DNA from: Bradyrhizobium sp. AZCC 2176
GTDB taxonomy: Bacteria; Pseudomonadota; Alphaproteobacteria; Rhizobiales; Xanthobacteraceae
Length of the DNA stretch: 64,000 bases
Direction: 5' to 3'
NCBI RefSeq assembly: GCF_036924645.1
Contig: NZ_JAZHRX010000001.1
Location: forward strand, 6,785,501 to 6,849,500
Shown here: one piece after another, positions 42,697-52,672 of the stretch
How the letters are laid out: each line of letters opens with the position of its first letter
Position numbering within the stretch: the stretch's first letter is position 1
The notes under the pieces: generated by a model
Told to the model about the DNA's origin: nothing
Seen by the model: the letters and a program-made list of their open reading frames with translations, nothing else
Databases searched by the model: none
Program-made: the position numbers and the translations under genes

Positions 42697-43844
42697 CACA
42701 CGCGCTCCAGAATGCAGGTTGAGGCGGCGTGACGCACGCCGAGAAGTCCGCCGGTGCCATGGGCGATCGCGAGGTCGCAATTCGGCACCTGCACCTTCGG
42801 ATGGGCTTCGCCGCGCAATTGCCGGACTGCCTCAAGGATTTTCGTCATGCCGCCGCGGTTGACCGGATGATTGCTGCAGAGGCCGCCGCCATCGGTATTG
42901 AACGGCAGCTTGCCGACGCCCGAAATCAGATTGCCGTCGGAGACGAACTTGCCGCCCTCGCCCTTCTTGCAGAAGCCGAGGTCTTCGAGCTGCATCAAAA
43001 CCGTGATGGTGAAGCTGTCATAGATCGAGGCGTACTTGATATCCTTTGGCGTGACGCCCGCTTCCTCGAACGCGCGCGGGCCGGACCAGACGCCGGCGGA
43101 ATAAGTGAGGTCGAGATCCTTGCCGCCGCGCGGGCCTTTCATCGCCTCGCCATGGCCGATCAGCCGCACCAGCGGCTTCTTCAGGCTTTTCGCGATCTCA
43201 GGCGTGGTCACGATCATTGCGCCGCCGCCGTCGGTGACGACGCAGCAATCCATCCGGTGCAGCGGGTCCGAGATCATCGGCGAGTTGATGACGTCCTCGA
43301 CCGTGACAACCTCTTTGAGCATCGCGTGCGGGTTGTACTGGGCGTGATGCGAGGCTGCGACCTTGATCCAGGCGAGCTGTTCGCTGGTGGTGCCATAGTC
43401 GTGCATATGGCGCATGGCACACATGCCGTAGGCATTGTGGGTGGTCGCGCCATAGGCCGCCTCGAAATCGGCTTCCGCGCCGGCGGCACGCGCCGGCATC
43501 GGGCCGGTGCGCGGCTTGCCGGCGAGCGTGACCAGCGCGATCGAGCATTTGCCCGCCGCGATCGCCGCAGCCGCGTGGCCGAGATGGATCAAATAGGAAC
43601 AACCGCCGGTCTCGGTGGAATCGACATGACGCACCTTCAATCCGAGATAATCGACCATCGGCCAGAGGCCGCCGGGGGCGTCGCCGGCGCAGAAATAGCC
43701 GTCGATGTCGGCCTTGGTGAGCCCGGCATCCTCGATCGCCCCCTTGGCGACCTCGGCGTGCAACTGCGCGGTTGATTTGTCGGGTGCGTGCCGGGTGGGA
43801 TGCTCATAGATCCCGGCAATGTAGGCCTTGCCCTTGATGGTCAA
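42696..43844 (-). CDS. Thiolase-fold enzyme (lipid-transfer/SCP-x thiolase type)
   Basis: 382 residues from TTG 43844 with ACGGAG seven bases before it; longer starts add Arg-rich non-family residues. TETGGCSYLIHLGHAAAAIA has the nucleophilic Cys region, GGGLCSNHPVNRGGMTKILE and AIAHGTGGLLG are C-terminal thiolase segments. The DUF35 partner and the missing second catalytic Cys pattern of classical thiolases point to the Ltp2-like group that performs retro-aldol or thiolytic cleavage of branched acyl-CoAs. It is first in the minus-strand cassette. Confidence 0.88.
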   Translation of the reverse strand: MTIKGKAYIAGIYEHPTRHAPDKSTAQLHAEVAKGAIEDAGLTKADIDGYFCAGDAPGGLWPMVDYLGLKVRHVDSTETGGCSYLIHLGHAAAAIAAGKCSIALVTLAGKPRTGPMPARAAGAEADFEAAYGATTHNAYGMCAMRHMHDYGTTSEQLAWIKVAASHHAQYNPHAMLKEVVTVEDVINSPMISDPLHRMDCCVVTDGGGAMIVTTPEIAKSLKKPLVRLIGHGEAMKGPRGGKDLDLTYSAGVWSGPRAFEEAGVTPKDIKYASIYDSFTITVLMQLEDLGFCKKGEGGKFVSDGNLISGVGKLPFNTDGGGLCSNHPVNRGGMTKILEAVRQLRGEAHPKVQVPNCDLAIAHGTGGLLGVRHAASTCILERV

Positions 43845-44763
43845 ATCGTTCTCCGTTGGCGTTTCTTCTTCCGGGTTTTTTCTGGCCTGTCGCCGCCCCC
43901 TTGGCAAGCGCCGAAATATTCCGCCGGGCGAGACGGTAGCGACTGGACTCAACTCGGGATGATTATCAGCGGAAATCGTATCAGGTCGGCACGCCCGGAT
44001 ATGCCAGTGTGTTCTCGCGGCGCGACGCACCCGAGTTGTGCCTGCTCGCTTGCCCCCTCAGGGATGAGGGCGCAGGGAAGACCGGGTGCGCGCTGCACCC
44101 GCGGTCTCGTGTGCAATGTGCACAAAGAAGTGCGCACACGAGCATACAGGTCCAGCGGAGAGCATCCGGCCTTCCCTGCGCAATGGTTTGACGGCTTATG
44201 GCGCGCTCTTCCCGGAGACGAATTCCTCTTGCCTCCGTCGCTGCCGGATTGACGACTGGCCGAACCCGGTTGGGTTCGAACAACCTCCGCCAGCTTGACA
44301 CCAGCCACGGGTGCCAGAACCACACGCTTTTGCCGTACGCGAACTGCGCCGCTCGTCCTGCGCGGATCAATCGCTCACAGCCCCAAGACAAAGCTTGAGG
44401 CCGCCCTGCAATGCCTCGCGCGCGCAACGCCATCGCGTCCACCGCAACCCGCACTCCACGTATCGTGACGACGCGTACGCCCCTCTTCATGAGGCGGGAT
44501 GGCGCGAAGATGGAGCTGATTTGGGGAAAATGAGAAGCGGTATATTTTTGCTGCGCAATCTGGACGACCCAAATCGCGTTGAATCGGCTGGTGAAATTCG
44601 TTCTTTGGCGCAGCGGGTTTCTGTAGCAACTGTAGGGTGGGCAAAGCGTAGCGTGCCCACCATTTAGAGCACCGCCTGTCGAGAGATGGTGGGCACGACG
44701 CTTCGCGTCTTTTGCCCACCCTACTGCTGTCTATTCCGCCGCGAACTGGCTGATGAATCGATC
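43845..44763. other. Long non-coding stretch with a candidate dispersed repeat
   Basis: 920 bp without a supportable gene. At about 43990-44480 all three plus frames give phrases such as EGAGKTGCALHP-like DEGAGKTGCALHPRSRVQ and RRASGLPCAMV, which I remember from a very common short-ORF family in Bradyrhizobium. It is more likely a repeated non-coding element than genes (memory, unsearched). The right end is a separate palindrome. Confidence 0.45.
44632..44724. repeat. Palindrome GTAGGGTGGGCAAAGCG type, copy 1
   Basis: GTAGGGTGGGCAAAGCGTAG with CGTGCCCACCAT, mirrored by ATGGTGGGCACG and CTTTTGCCCACCCTAC. Copy 2 at 59069-59149; degenerate copy at 47382-47450. Confidence 0.85.
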
Positions 44764-45339
44764 TCAGTGCCCAGCCAGTGTCTTGTACGCGGCAACGGCA
44801 CGCTTGAGGTCGTCGTATTCCTCGCAGGGAAGCAGGCAGAGTTTTTCCAGCGCCACCAGCAATTGCTGTGCCTTGGCCGGCTCCCCCAGCACCAGATAAG
44901 CCTCACCGAGATGCTCACGCGCGCTGCGGTGGCGGGAGTTCAGCATCAAGGCCTTCTGATAATGGCCAATAGCCGGACCCATCTGACGCAGCCGCCGATA
45001 GGCATAGCCGATGTAGTTCTGGATATCGGCATTAGTCGGGTCGCGCAGCGCAGCGAGTTCGAACGCTGCGATTGCGCCATTCCAATTCTCTGCGCGTAGT
45101 GCCTTCTTGCCGGCCTTGAAATCGGGATCGAGTTGTGCCCAGTCGGCATCCAATGCAACCGACGTCATAGTGGTGCAGATCGGCCAGGCGTCGGCGGTGG
45201 CGCTCGGCTCAGCCGGCCTTACGGCCACACCGAACGGCGGTGCAGTCGCGATCCGCCCGCCCAGCGAGCCTATGGTGTAGGCGGCCACGCCGCTCACCAG
45301 CACACCGAGCATGATTGCCAATGCGACCGCGCGGATCAT
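44764..45339 (-). CDS. TPR-repeat membrane-anchored protein
   Basis: 191 residues from ATG 45339 (GGGAAGAC upstream). N-terminal helix (VALAIMLGVLVSGVAAYTIG) and two to three TPR units: WNGAIAAFELAALRDPTNAD, NYIGYAYRRLRQMGPAIGHY, LGEAYLVLGEPAKAQQLLVA. Likely a periplasmic scaffold. It follows the larger TPR protein by 52 bases on the same strand. Confidence 0.8.
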   Translation of the reverse strand: MIRAVALAIMLGVLVSGVAAYTIGSLGGRIATAPPFGVAVRPAEPSATADAWPICTTMTSVALDADWAQLDPDFKAGKKALRAENWNGAIAAFELAALRDPTNADIQNYIGYAYRRLRQMGPAIGHYQKALMLNSRHRSAREHLGEAYLVLGEPAKAQQLLVALEKLCLLPCEEYDDLKRAVAAYKTLAGH

Positions 45340-45391
45340 CGTGTCTTCCCGACCTGATGGCTGCCGGGCGCTGGGCCAGACAGCCAAGGAA

Positions 45392-46993
45392 TTATTTTCG
45401 TGCAGAACCTATCGTGTCGTCTTGGCGCGCATATGCCCGGGCCACACGGATTTCCTGCCGCTCCGTATCGGCGTTGCTGGCCAAGTTCACCAGCTTGCCA
45501 AAATAATTGGAGGCCTTCTGCCGGTCGCCTGCGCTGTCGGCAGCGCGGGCGGCTCCCCAGAACGCGCGGAAGCGGTTGGGCGTCTGCTTGAGCGCGGTCT
45601 CGAACTCGTTCAGGGCGGCGGCAGGCTGCCCCGTCTCGAGAAGTAGTTCGGCCAGCAATTCGCGGAACGGATAGAGGCGATTCTCCATCGCGACATGCTT
45701 GACGCTGCCGTCCTCGCCATCGGCCGCGGCTCGCATGAACCGCAGCGCCTGATCGGTCGCACCTTCCTTCAGTGCGATCCAGGCCGAAACGGCCAGCATC
45801 TGCTCTTCGGTCCGGTCCGCCCAATAGGATTGGTCGGCACGCTGCAGTGTCGTTCGCAACGCCTTCATCGCTTCGATCTCTGCCTTGGCGCCTGCAAGAT
45901 CACCCGTGCGGGCCATGCCCAGACCGCGCGTGAAGCGGATCAACGAATCCGCCATCGGATATTGGGTGGCAATCATAGGCAGCTCGGCGGCGCCAGCCCA
46001 ATCTGCGCGTTCCAGGACATAACGCGCGGGCATGGCGGACTTGGCGGTGAAATTAACGAAGGTGATAGGACGATCGCCGCGATCGGCGGTGGCGAGCGAC
46101 CTCTTAATCATGGCATCAGCCTTGGCATCCTGTGCGAGCTGCAGGTGGGCATAAACTATGAAATCCGACGCATGATAGTAGTCCGGCTGGATCTCCAGCG
46201 ACGACGCGTTGGAGGCAATGGATTCCTCCCACAGGCCGACCATGGAGTAGATATGCGACGGCATGTGCCGCGCGTGCGGCACGGCCGGCGCAATGCCGGC
46301 GTAGCGCCGTGCCGACGCGATTCCCTTTTCGGCGAGCGGCGCAAAATCGTAGGCGTGAATCAGGTAGTGTGTCACGCCCGGATGCTGCGGATTCTGCTCG
46401 AAGAGTTTCTCCAATAACGCCGCGGACTTGATTTGATTGGCGTAGGTGAGGTCGCTTTTCGGTGCGGCGGCTTGAAGCGTCAACGCATAAAAGGCCTGGA
46501 CTTCGTAGTCGTCAGGATAGTTTTGCGCCATCTGCGCCATCGCGGTATTGTAGGCTGCCAGTCGGGCATTTACATCGACCTTGTCGTGGTCACGAAAATA
46601 GGCGCTCAGCGCCTCGATCCAGTCACGTTCGCGCTGGGTCTTCGGCCCGGCAGCCCGCGCCTTCTCGAGTGCGGCCCAGGCTGCCTGCGCGTCCGCCCGT
46701 GACGGAGTAGTTGCAAGAGTGTTGCCGAGCAGGTCCATCGCCACGCCCCAATACGCCATGGCGCAAGTGGGATCCTGCTGCAGGATCTCTTCGAATTTCC
46801 GGCGGGCGATCACGAACCAGTACGAATGAAGCATGGCGACACCGCGGTCAAACTCGACCTGCACTTTGGGGTCGCAGGAGGTAGCGAAGGTTACCTTACC
46901 GAGATTTTGGTCTTGCTGGCCGATTGCGCCGCTTGCGAGCGCCGCACTGATCAGGCCGGCGGCAAACAAGGTTCGTCCCGATTTCGCGTTCAT
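45392..46993 (-). CDS. Large exported TPR protein
   Basis: 533 residues; TAAAGGAG precedes the ATG. Signal peptide (GRTLFAAGLISAALASGAIG). The mature protein consists of helical TPR-like repeats from FDRGVAMLHSYWFVIARRKF through HYLIHAYDFAPLAEKGIASA to LLAELLLETGQPAAALNEFE. The pattern DRGVAMLHSYWF...DPTCAMAYWGVA is shared by a family of exported TPR proteins of unknown function in proteobacteria. No enzyme motif. Probably works with the smaller TPR protein downstream. Confidence 0.82.
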   Translation of the reverse strand: MNAKSGRTLFAAGLISAALASGAIGQQDQNLGKVTFATSCDPKVQVEFDRGVAMLHSYWFVIARRKFEEILQQDPTCAMAYWGVAMDLLGNTLATTPSRADAQAAWAALEKARAAGPKTQRERDWIEALSAYFRDHDKVDVNARLAAYNTAMAQMAQNYPDDYEVQAFYALTLQAAAPKSDLTYANQIKSAALLEKLFEQNPQHPGVTHYLIHAYDFAPLAEKGIASARRYAGIAPAVPHARHMPSHIYSMVGLWEESIASNASSLEIQPDYYHASDFIVYAHLQLAQDAKADAMIKRSLATADRGDRPITFVNFTAKSAMPARYVLERADWAGAAELPMIATQYPMADSLIRFTRGLGMARTGDLAGAKAEIEAMKALRTTLQRADQSYWADRTEEQMLAVSAWIALKEGATDQALRFMRAAADGEDGSVKHVAMENRLYPFRELLAELLLETGQPAAALNEFETALKQTPNRFRAFWGAARAADSAGDRQKASNYFGKLVNLASNADTERQEIRVARAYARQDDTIGSARK

Positions 46994-47460
46994 CGTGAGT
47001 CTCCTTTAGGCCTTGCGAGTGATGGTCCGTAGGCTTGAGTGGTCGGATGCCTCTCCGTCCCTCCTCGTTATCCAGTTTCGGTTTGTTGCCCCTGCGCCTG
47101 CAAAGCGCGCAGATCAACCACGCCGGCCCCAACGCGCTACAAATCGCGCCTGCAACCGGTTTTGAATGAATGCGCAATGCTTGCTGCTGAAGCCACCGAC
47201 GTCGCCCTCAATCAAAGGATTTTGGCACGTCTCTCTGGCGCTTACCGAGTGAAGCTTAATCCTCTTTCCATGCTCCCGAAAGAGCCTGCAACGCGCGCAC
47301 AATATCTGAATTGAGTCCGGAGTGTGCACCGAAGCGAGCATTTGACCGCTCCTTCGGACTTATAGGTTCCGCGCTAGCGCGCAGGGTGGGCAAAGTGTGC
47401 CCACCATCACAAAGGAAATCGTCGACGCGGCGCCGTGCGTCTGCCCACCCGATCGGTGCC
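46994..47460. other. Intergenic with degenerate palindrome
   Basis: No gene. 47382-47450 holds a worn copy of the GGGTGGGCAAAG palindrome (GGGTGGGCAAAGTGTGCCCA ... GTCTGCCCACCC). Confidence 0.5.
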
Positions 47461-50400
47461 CTACTCCGCCGCGAGTTGCCGCGGCGCCGGCGGCGGGTTG
47501 ACGAGGTCGGCGGCGAGTTGCGTGTAGCGCGCTTTTGCGTCCTGCACCGCCTTCTCCTTCACCGGGCCGTAGCCGCGGATGCGGTCGGGCAGCGAGAGAA
47601 TTTCGACGGCGGTATCGTGGGTGAGCGGCGACAGCAGGCCGAGCACGGTGGCGACGTCCTTCTCATAGCCAGCAATAAGATCGCGCTCGAGCTTGCGGTC
47701 GGCGCTGTAGCCGAAGATGTCGAACGGCGTGCCGCGCAAGAAGCGCAATTTGGCCAGCGTCCGGAACACCGGCATCATCCAGGCGCCGAACGCGCGCTTC
47801 TTCGGCCGGCCGAGCGCATCGAGGCCGCCGCCCAGGATCGGCGGCGCCAGATTGAAGTTGAACTTGAAGTCGCCTTCGAACTGGTCGCGAACCTGCTTTT
47901 CGAAACGGCCGTCGGTGAACAGCCGTGCGACCTCGTACTCGTCCTTGTAAGCGAGCAGTTTGGCGTAATTGATCGCGACCGCGCGCGGAAGCGCGTCGCC
48001 GTAGCCGCCGTCGGTGGCGGCGTCGCGGACACGTTTCACGAGACCCCGATAGCGCTCGGCGAGCGCGGCGTTTTGATATTCGGTCAGAAATGCGCTGCGG
48101 TGGGCGATGATCTCGTCGAGCGACATCGCATCCAGCGTCTTCGGTGCAACGACCTCGTCCTGCCCCTTCATCATGGCCTCAAGCCGCGCCGGGTCGGCGG
48201 CGGCAAGACGGCCGAGCTGGAAGGCCTGCGTGTTCATCTTGATCGAAACGCCGTTGACCTCGATCGCCTGCAGAATAGCCTTCGCCGACAGCGGCAGCAG
48301 GCCCTTCTGATAGGCATAGCCCAGCATCATGATGTTGGTGGCGATGGAATCGCCGAGCAGCGCCTCGGCTGGCTTGGTGAAGTCGTAGAAAGAAGAGTCC
48401 TTGCGCAGCTCGGTCTCCAGCACGTGGTTGACCTTGCGGCTCTGGAAATTGAAGTCGCGGTTGAGGATGAAGTCGGCGGTCGGAATGACGTGGGTGTTGA
48501 TGACGCCGACAGTGCGGCTGGCTTCGCAGAGCGTGATGGTGTCCTTGGCGGCGGCCACCACCTCGTCGGCGGCTATCACCAGATCGGCGGTGCCGGTGAC
48601 GATGCGCGAACAGGTGACGTCGGCGGTGTGTTCTGACAGGCGCACATGGCTGAGCACCGCGCCGCCCTTTTGCGCGAGGCCGGACATGTCGAGGATCATG
48701 CTGGCCTTGCCCTCGATATGCGCGGCCATGCCGAGCAGCGCGCCGATCGTCAGCACGCCGGTGCCGCCGACGCCGCCGACCGCGATGTTGTAGGGCCGCT
48801 CCAGCGAGGGGAACGCAGCCGGCTCGGGCAGATCGCCGATGTCGCCAAGGCTTGTGTCACCAAGGCCTGTGTCGCCAAGGTTCGCCGGCGCGCGGCGGCG
48901 CGGCTTGCCGCCGTCGATGGTGACGAAGGACGGGCAAAAGCCCTTCAGACACGAATAGTCCTTGTTGCAGGTCGACTGGTTGATGGTGCGCTTGCGGCCC
49001 ATCTCGGTTTCCAAAGGCTCCACCGAGATGCAGTTCGACTGCACCGAGCAATCCCCGCAGCCTTCGCAGACCGCCGGATTGATCATGACGCGGCGCGCCG
49101 GGTCTTCCATCAGGCCGCGCTTGCGGCGGCGGCGCTTTTCGGCCGCGCAGGTCTGCACGAAGACGATCGCCGAGGTGCCCTTGAGCGTGCGGCAGGTCTT
49201 CTGGACCGCGTCGAGTTCGTCACGGTGCGCGACCTTGACGCCGGGCGCGATGTCGGACGCCGGATAGGCGCCGGGGTTTTCCGAAACCAGATAGATGTTG
49301 CGGATGCCCTCGGCGTGAAGCTGGAAGGTGATCTGCTGCGGCGACAATTCGCCGTCGACATGCTGGCCGCCGGTCATCGCGGTGGCGTCGTTATAGAGGA
49401 GCTTGTAGGTGATGTTGGCGCCCGACGCGATGGCCTGCCGAATCGCGAGGCTGCCGGAGTGGAAGTAAGTGCCGTCGCCGAGATTGGCGAAGACGTGTTC
49501 TTCCTTGGTGAAGGGCGCGACGCCGACCCACGGCACGCCCTCGCCTCCCATGTGGGTGTAGGTCTCGGTCGAGCGGTCCATCCACAGCGCCATGAAGTGG
49601 CAGCCGATGCCGGCAAAGGCGCGGCTGCCTTCGGGCACCTTGGTCGAGGTGTTGTGCGGGCAGCCCGAGCAGAAATACGGCGTGCGGGTGACGGGGGCGA
49701 CCGCCTGCATCTGGGTCGCCTGCCGGCCGTTGAACCAGTCGGCCTTGGCGCGAAGCATCGCGGCGATTTCGGGATTGAGATTAAGTCGAAGCAATCGTTC
49801 CGTCAGCGAGCTTGCCAGCGAAGCGACGCTAAGCTCGGCGGCAAAAGTCAGGAAGCGCTTGTCGTGATCGTCCATCTTGCCGACGATGCGCGGCCGGACG
49901 TCGTCGCGCCAGTTGAACAGCTCCTGTTTCACTTGATTTTCGACGATTTCGCGGCGCTCCTCGACGATGAAGATTTCCTCGAGGCCAACGGCAAAATTGC
50001 GCACGCCTTCCGGCTCCAGCGGCCAGGGCATGCCGATCTTGTAAAGCCGCAAGCCAATCTTGGCGGCGACTTCCTCGGTGATCCCGAGTTCGCGCAGCGC
50101 CTGACGGATGTCCTCGTAGCTCTTGCCTGACGCCATGATGCCGTAGCGGGCATTCGGCGAATCCATGGTGATGCGGTTGATCTTGTTGGCGCGGGCAAAG
50201 GCGATCGCGGCATAGCCCTTGTAGTCCTGCAGGCGCAGGTCCTGGGCATAGCGATCGTCGGGCCAGCGCAGATTGAGCCCGCCCGGCGGCATCTCGAAAT
50301 CGGTCGGAATGATGAAGGGCGTCATCTCGTCGGTGAGGTCGATCTCGGCGGTAGTTTCCACCGTCTCGGTGATCACCTTCATGCCGACCCAGCAGCCGGA

Positions 50401-50982
50401 GTAGCGCGACATCGCGATACCCAACAGGCCCATCTCGATCATTTCATGGATGCTGGAGGGATAGAGGTAAGGCATCAGTGCGGAGATGAAGGCATGGTCC
50501 GACTGATGCGGGACGGTCGAGGACTTTGCGCCGTGGTCGTCGCCGGCAAGGACGAGCACGCCGCCGTTTTTGGCTGAGCCCGCCGTGTTCCCGTGTCTGA
50601 AGACGTCGCCACAGCGGTCGACGCCGGGGCCCTTGCCGTACCAGATACCGACCACGCCATCATATTTGGCGCCGGGCGAAAGGTTGAGCTGCTGCGAGCC
50701 CCAGATCGCGGTGGCCGCGAGGTCCTCGTTCACGCCGGGCTGAAACTTGATGTTGTATTGGTCGAGGTGTTTTCGCGCGGCGAAGAGCTGCTGGTCGTAG
50801 CCGCCGAGCGGCGAGCCGCGATAGCCGGAAATGAAGCCTGCGGTGTTCAGCCCTGCGGCGCGGTCACGGCGGATCTGCGCCATCGGCAGGCGGACCAGCG
50901 CCTGGATGCCGGTCAGGAAAATGTGGCCGGTACCTTGGGTGTATTTCTGATCGAGACTGATCGGACCCTGGTTGATTCCCAT
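47461..50982 (-). CDS. Fused indolepyruvate ferredoxin oxidoreductase
   Basis: 1173 residues, the long single-chain form. N-terminal pyrimidine-binding domain (about 10-330, GFISGYRGSPLGGYDQQL), TPP domain (about 430-640, FCSGCPHNTS and GEGVPWVGVAPF, ANLGDGTYFHSG), a short cysteine region CEGCGDCSVQSNC and CNKDYSCLKGFCPS suited to iron-sulphur clusters (about 655-705), then the gamma domain (about 740-925, GGVGGTGVLTIG) and a C-terminal DUF6537-type region. It converts arylpyruvates from amino acid breakdown to aryl-acetyl-CoA using ferredoxin. Linker 712-727 reads LGDTGLGDTSLGDIGD, encoded by a 15-bp tandem repeat near 48840-48890. Confidence 0.93.
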   Translation of the reverse strand: MGINQGPISLDQKYTQGTGHIFLTGIQALVRLPMAQIRRDRAAGLNTAGFISGYRGSPLGGYDQQLFAARKHLDQYNIKFQPGVNEDLAATAIWGSQQLNLSPGAKYDGVVGIWYGKGPGVDRCGDVFRHGNTAGSAKNGGVLVLAGDDHGAKSSTVPHQSDHAFISALMPYLYPSSIHEMIEMGLLGIAMSRYSGCWVGMKVITETVETTAEIDLTDEMTPFIIPTDFEMPPGGLNLRWPDDRYAQDLRLQDYKGYAAIAFARANKINRITMDSPNARYGIMASGKSYEDIRQALRELGITEEVAAKIGLRLYKIGMPWPLEPEGVRNFAVGLEEIFIVEERREIVENQVKQELFNWRDDVRPRIVGKMDDHDKRFLTFAAELSVASLASSLTERLLRLNLNPEIAAMLRAKADWFNGRQATQMQAVAPVTRTPYFCSGCPHNTSTKVPEGSRAFAGIGCHFMALWMDRSTETYTHMGGEGVPWVGVAPFTKEEHVFANLGDGTYFHSGSLAIRQAIASGANITYKLLYNDATAMTGGQHVDGELSPQQITFQLHAEGIRNIYLVSENPGAYPASDIAPGVKVAHRDELDAVQKTCRTLKGTSAIVFVQTCAAEKRRRRKRGLMEDPARRVMINPAVCEGCGDCSVQSNCISVEPLETEMGRKRTINQSTCNKDYSCLKGFCPSFVTIDGGKPRRRAPANLGDTGLGDTSLGDIGDLPEPAAFPSLERPYNIAVGGVGGTGVLTIGALLGMAAHIEGKASMILDMSGLAQKGGAVLSHVRLSEHTADVTCSRIVTGTADLVIAADEVVAAAKDTITLCEASRTVGVINTHVIPTADFILNRDFNFQSRKVNHVLETELRKDSSFYDFTKPAEALLGDSIATNIMMLGYAYQKGLLPLSAKAILQAIEVNGVSIKMNTQAFQLGRLAAADPARLEAMMKGQDEVVAPKTLDAMSLDEIIAHRSAFLTEYQNAALAERYRGLVKRVRDAATDGGYGDALPRAVAINYAKLLAYKDEYEVARLFTDGRFEKQVRDQFEGDFKFNFNLAPPILGGGLDALGRPKKRAFGAWMMPVFRTLAKLRFLRGTPFDIFGYSADRKLERDLIAGYEKDVATVLGLLSPLTHDTAVEILSLPDRIRGYGPVKEKAVQDAKARYTQLAADLVNPPPAPRQLAAE

Positions 50983-51246
50983 TTAAGCCCTCTGTGTCAC
51001 CGGCGTGAGCCTTGATCGACGATGCTTTTTATCTAGGCATCTGAACTTGTTAGAACCAGTCTATGTCGGATTTTCCTGGCCACGCACTACAAATCTCGCC
51101 GCCGAAGCCGCGCTTTCAAAGATCGCAATTTCGTGCCGGGAATAACGGCAACGCTTTTCGGTTTGTGTCGTCCGGGAGCCTCGGCGCGAAACGGCATGAC
51201 ATCCCTCCCCTGCATGCTTTCGCGCTATAACGCCTCCGGAGGCCAG

Positions 51247-52500
51247 ATGGTGCAGGGACCACGCCGGACCATGCGGACGATTCTCGCTGGGGTGCTTTTG
51301 TGCACTGCGTTCGCCATTGCCACGGGCCATGCCCAATCCAAGCCAGATTTGAGGAGCGAGCCGAGCGCCGAAGATATCGCGCGCGGCAAGGCGCTGACCG
51401 ACGCCGGCGACTGCGCGAGCTGCCACACCGCCGATTCCGCAAAGCCGTTCGCTGGGGGCAAGCGGATCGACACCCCGTTCGGCGGCATCTATTCGCCCAA
51501 TCTGACGCCGGACCGCGAGACGGGCTTGGGCGCCTGGAGCGATGACGACTTCTACCGCGCTTTGCGCTTCGGCGTGGCGCGCGACGGCTCGCGCTATTAC
51601 CCGGCCTTCCCCTATCCGAATTTCACCAGGCTGACGCGCCAGGACATTTTTGCCATTCGCGCCTACCTGGCGACGCTGGCGCCGGTGAGCAACGCGCCGC
51701 GCGCGCCCGAGCTGCGCTGGCCGTTCAATTATCGCGTCGTGATGCGCGGCTGGAACTGGCTGTTCTTCAAGCCCGGCATTCTGATGCCGGACCAGCAGAA
51801 GAGCGCGGAGTGGAATCGTGGCCGCTATCTGGTCGAGGGCGTCGCGCATTGCGGCACCTGCCATACGCCGAAGAACATCCTTGGCGCGGACAGGCGCGGC
51901 CAGAAGTATGGCGGCGGGCGGGTCGCGGGCATGTTCGCGCCGCGGCTGGACGGCGCCGAGCGCAGCGGGCTGAAATCCTGGAGCGTGGAAGACATCACGG
52001 AGTATCTGCAGAGCGGCCGCAACGCCAGGAGCCATGCCGGTGAACTGATGTCGGAGGTCGTGGTCAATTCGACGTCTGTCATGAGCGATGCGGATGTCCG
52101 CGCGATCGCGGTTTACCTGAAAGACCTGCCGGCGGGCGCGCCGGAGCCGAAGGTCACTCCGCCTCCACCGACGCAAATGGCCGCGGGCGAAAAGCTCTAC
52201 AAGGGTGCCTGCATCGCCTGCCACGAGGCCGACGGCTCGGGCGCGCCGCGGATCTATCCGCCGCTGCCGGGCAACGCCAACCTGCAATCCGCTGACGCAT
52301 CGAGCACGCTGCGCATCATCCTCGACGGCGCGGAGACCGTCACGACGCCGCGCGCGCCCAACAAAGGATCGATGCCGGCCTATGCCGCGAAGATGACCGA
52401 CCAGCAGATTGCCGACGTGACGAACTACATCCGCAATGCCTGGGGCAATGCGGCGCCGCTGGTAACGGCAGAACAGGTCGCGAGGGCGCGCCGCAAATAG
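51247..52500 (+). CDS. Tri-haem cytochrome c (dehydrogenase electron-transfer subunit type)
   Basis: 417 residues from ATG 51247 with GGAGG five bases upstream. Signal peptide TILAGVLLCTAFAIATGHA. Three class I haem sites: CASCH (about 60), CGTCH (about 205) and CIACH (about 325), each with a distal Met region, the third domain ending YAAKMTDQQIADVTNYIRNA. This is the layout of the cytochrome subunit of membrane alcohol, gluconate or aldehyde dehydrogenases, which pass electrons to ubiquinone or oxidase. No dehydrogenase subunit is adjacent. Confidence 0.92.
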   Translation: MVQGPRRTMRTILAGVLLCTAFAIATGHAQSKPDLRSEPSAEDIARGKALTDAGDCASCHTADSAKPFAGGKRIDTPFGGIYSPNLTPDRETGLGAWSDDDFYRALRFGVARDGSRYYPAFPYPNFTRLTRQDIFAIRAYLATLAPVSNAPRAPELRWPFNYRVVMRGWNWLFFKPGILMPDQQKSAEWNRGRYLVEGVAHCGTCHTPKNILGADRRGQKYGGGRVAGMFAPRLDGAERSGLKSWSVEDITEYLQSGRNARSHAGELMSEVVVNSTSVMSDADVRAIAVYLKDLPAGAPEPKVTPPPPTQMAAGEKLYKGACIACHEADGSGAPRIYPPLPGNANLQSADASSTLRIILDGAETVTTPRAPNKGSMPAYAAKMTDQQIADVTNYIRNAWGNAAPLVTAEQVARARRK

Positions 52501-52672
52501 AAGGCGCGCCGCAAATAATCGTGTCCCCCTGCGCCGCAAGCTCCACACGGCAAATCTCACACCGGGAACCGGGCGAATCATCAGTTCCAACATTACGGGG
52601 TTGCAACATTGGCGGGGAACATCCGCGCACGCCAACCATTGTCTTCGGGATGCTTAACGGAGGAACTCATTC

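Noticed and set aside
44270..44290. Possible tRNA T-arm (GGGTTCGAACAACC)
   Set aside because: No cloverleaf can be built around it; lies in the dispersed repeat.
47311..50130. Long plus-strand open frames opposite the indolepyruvate oxidoreductase
   Set aside because: Arg/Gly/Leu-rich antisense shadows caused by high GC; the minus-strand gene has full domain support.
51061..52635. 524-codon minus-strand frame over the cytochrome c gene
   Set aside because: Low-complexity Arg-rich product, while the plus strand has three CxxCH sites and a signal peptide.
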